Below, in pieces: positions 63,603 to 64,000 of a DNA stretch of 64,000 bases; position 1 is the stretch's first letter, and each line of letters starts with the position of its first letter. The notes below the pieces were generated by a model. The model searched no databases. It was not told the origin of the DNA and worked only from the letters and a program-made list of their open reading frames with translations. The position numbers were made by a program, and so were the translations under genes. The DNA is from Clostridium tetanomorphum (lineage in GTDB: Bacteria > Bacillota > Clostridia > Clostridiales > Clostridiaceae), in contig NZ_JAGGKA010000002.1 in the NCBI RefSeq assembly GCF_017873215.1, positions 62,001 to 126,000 of the forward strand. The letters run 5' to 3'.

Positions 63603-64000
63603 ATGCTACACATTAAATGGAGAATTTTATGATAATGGAAAATCCTTTACTGACTTTAAAGAAATTTGTGAATCATTAAGAAAAAATGGAGAAAATATTA
63701 AAGAATTTCCTTTAGAAGCAATGATACAAATAATAAATGAATACAGTAAAATAATATCTAAAAACAAGGAATTGTTGAAACAGGAAGGAATACCTTTTTT
63801 ATGCTTTTATTTAAAAAAGAATAATCTTGAAAAAGTAATAAATTTAAATCTAAAAAATAAGGATTTTTTAGATAAGTTTATAGAAATAGAAGAAGGAAGA
63901 TTTATTAAAGCCCAAAGAAGAGGTTTAGCATGTCATTGGATTTCAGCAAATGTCGCCACATTGGGAATATATTCTATATTTCAATCTCTTATTTGTAAAA
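63595..64000 (+). CDS. LuxC-like acyl-CoA/acyl-protein reductase, 3' end outside window
   Basis: 135 codons present, from ATG at 63595 that overlaps the preceding stop (GATGATTAA); GGGAG eight bases upstream. The region EGRFIKAQRRGLACHWISANVATLGIYSIFQSLI is the conserved LuxC (PF05893) NAD(P)-binding-entry block, which reads RG...HW..GN...LG.FS in luminous bacteria. Reduces an acyl-enzyme to an aldehyde. Cut off by the right edge. Confidence 0.88.
   Translation, partial: MIKCYTLNGEFYDNGKSFTDFKEICESLRKNGENIKEFPLEAMIQIINEYSKIISKNKELLKQEGIPFLCFYLKKNNLEKVINLNLKNKDFLDKFIEIEEGRFIKAQRRGLACHWISANVATLGIYSIFQSLICK

Noticed and set aside
1-64000. CRISPR array, tRNA, rRNA or prophage
   Set aside because: No regularly spaced direct repeats, no cloverleaf-like run, no rRNA sequence and no phage structural gene was seen on reading through.

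Overview
The window is AT-rich DNA from a strictly anaerobic, spore-forming Firmicute, most probably Clostridium in the narrow sense. The evidence is the very low GC content, strong AGGAGG-type ribosome binding sites with many TTG and GTG starts, a cwlJ-gerQ spore-germination pair, hybrid cluster protein (Hcp), PdxS/PdxT, FeoA/FeoB and a [NiFe] hydrogenase, with no respiratory-chain genes. I cannot name the species. I saw no rRNA, tRNA, CRISPR array or prophage.

Layout. 1-1.8 kb: end of a TIM-barrel C-C bond lyase gene of the type found in ter (tellurium/stress) clusters, then an unknown gene. 1.8-4.3 kb: a cold-shock gene with a roughly 300-nt structured leader, divergent from hcp, whose promoter carries an HcpR-like palindrome. 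4.4-5.6 kb: gerQ, cwlJ and a 47-residue small gene. 5.8-12.7 kb: small metabolic and hypothetical genes, a long RelA/SpoT-domain protein, a THUMP rRNA methyltransferase and a DbpA-type helicase. 12.8-13.1 kb: a zinc-ribbon gene whose leader can pair with its own Shine-Dalgarno sequence. 13.1-14.35 kb: a Y1 (REP-associated) transposase between inverted repeats. 14.35-21.3 kb: an operon of a Pot-type ABC transporter with adenine deaminase and a second amidohydrolase, preceded by a 27-bp palindrome at its promoter. 21.4-27.1 kb: SIMPL protein, MFS exporter, MscL, topoisomerase III, MscS. 27.2-28.6 kb: pdxST. 28.8-32.05 kb: cytochrome-b5-like protein, [NiFe] hydrogenase small and large subunits, and a maturation protease gene that looks frameshifted at its start. 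32.2-46.99 kb: dinB, a purine permease with a G-quadruplex-like leader, an envelope-stress-like pair, an HD-GYP-like protein, a two-component system, a glucosaminidase, a MATE exporter, a metallo-hydrolase, an amino-acid permease and a PrsW protease. 47.0-52.6 kb: feoAB, a DtxR-like regulator, and a TetR-SulP operon with its operator. 53.9-60.5 kb: a signalling block (hybrid kinase with a degenerate ATPase domain, HD-GYP phosphodiesterase, chemoreceptor, REC-MpsC fusion, HD hydrolase). 60.7-64 kb: ACP, AMP ligase, LuxE-like and LuxC-like genes, running off the right edge.

The least explained items are the lux-like fatty reductase cluster without luciferase, the predicted RNA switch on the zinc-ribbon gene, a two-hairpin dispersed repeat with compensatory base changes at two convergent gene junctions, the hydrogenase unit with a b5-like partner, and the palindrome-controlled Pot/purine-deaminase operon. 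All functions are assigned by reading motifs; no database search was run.
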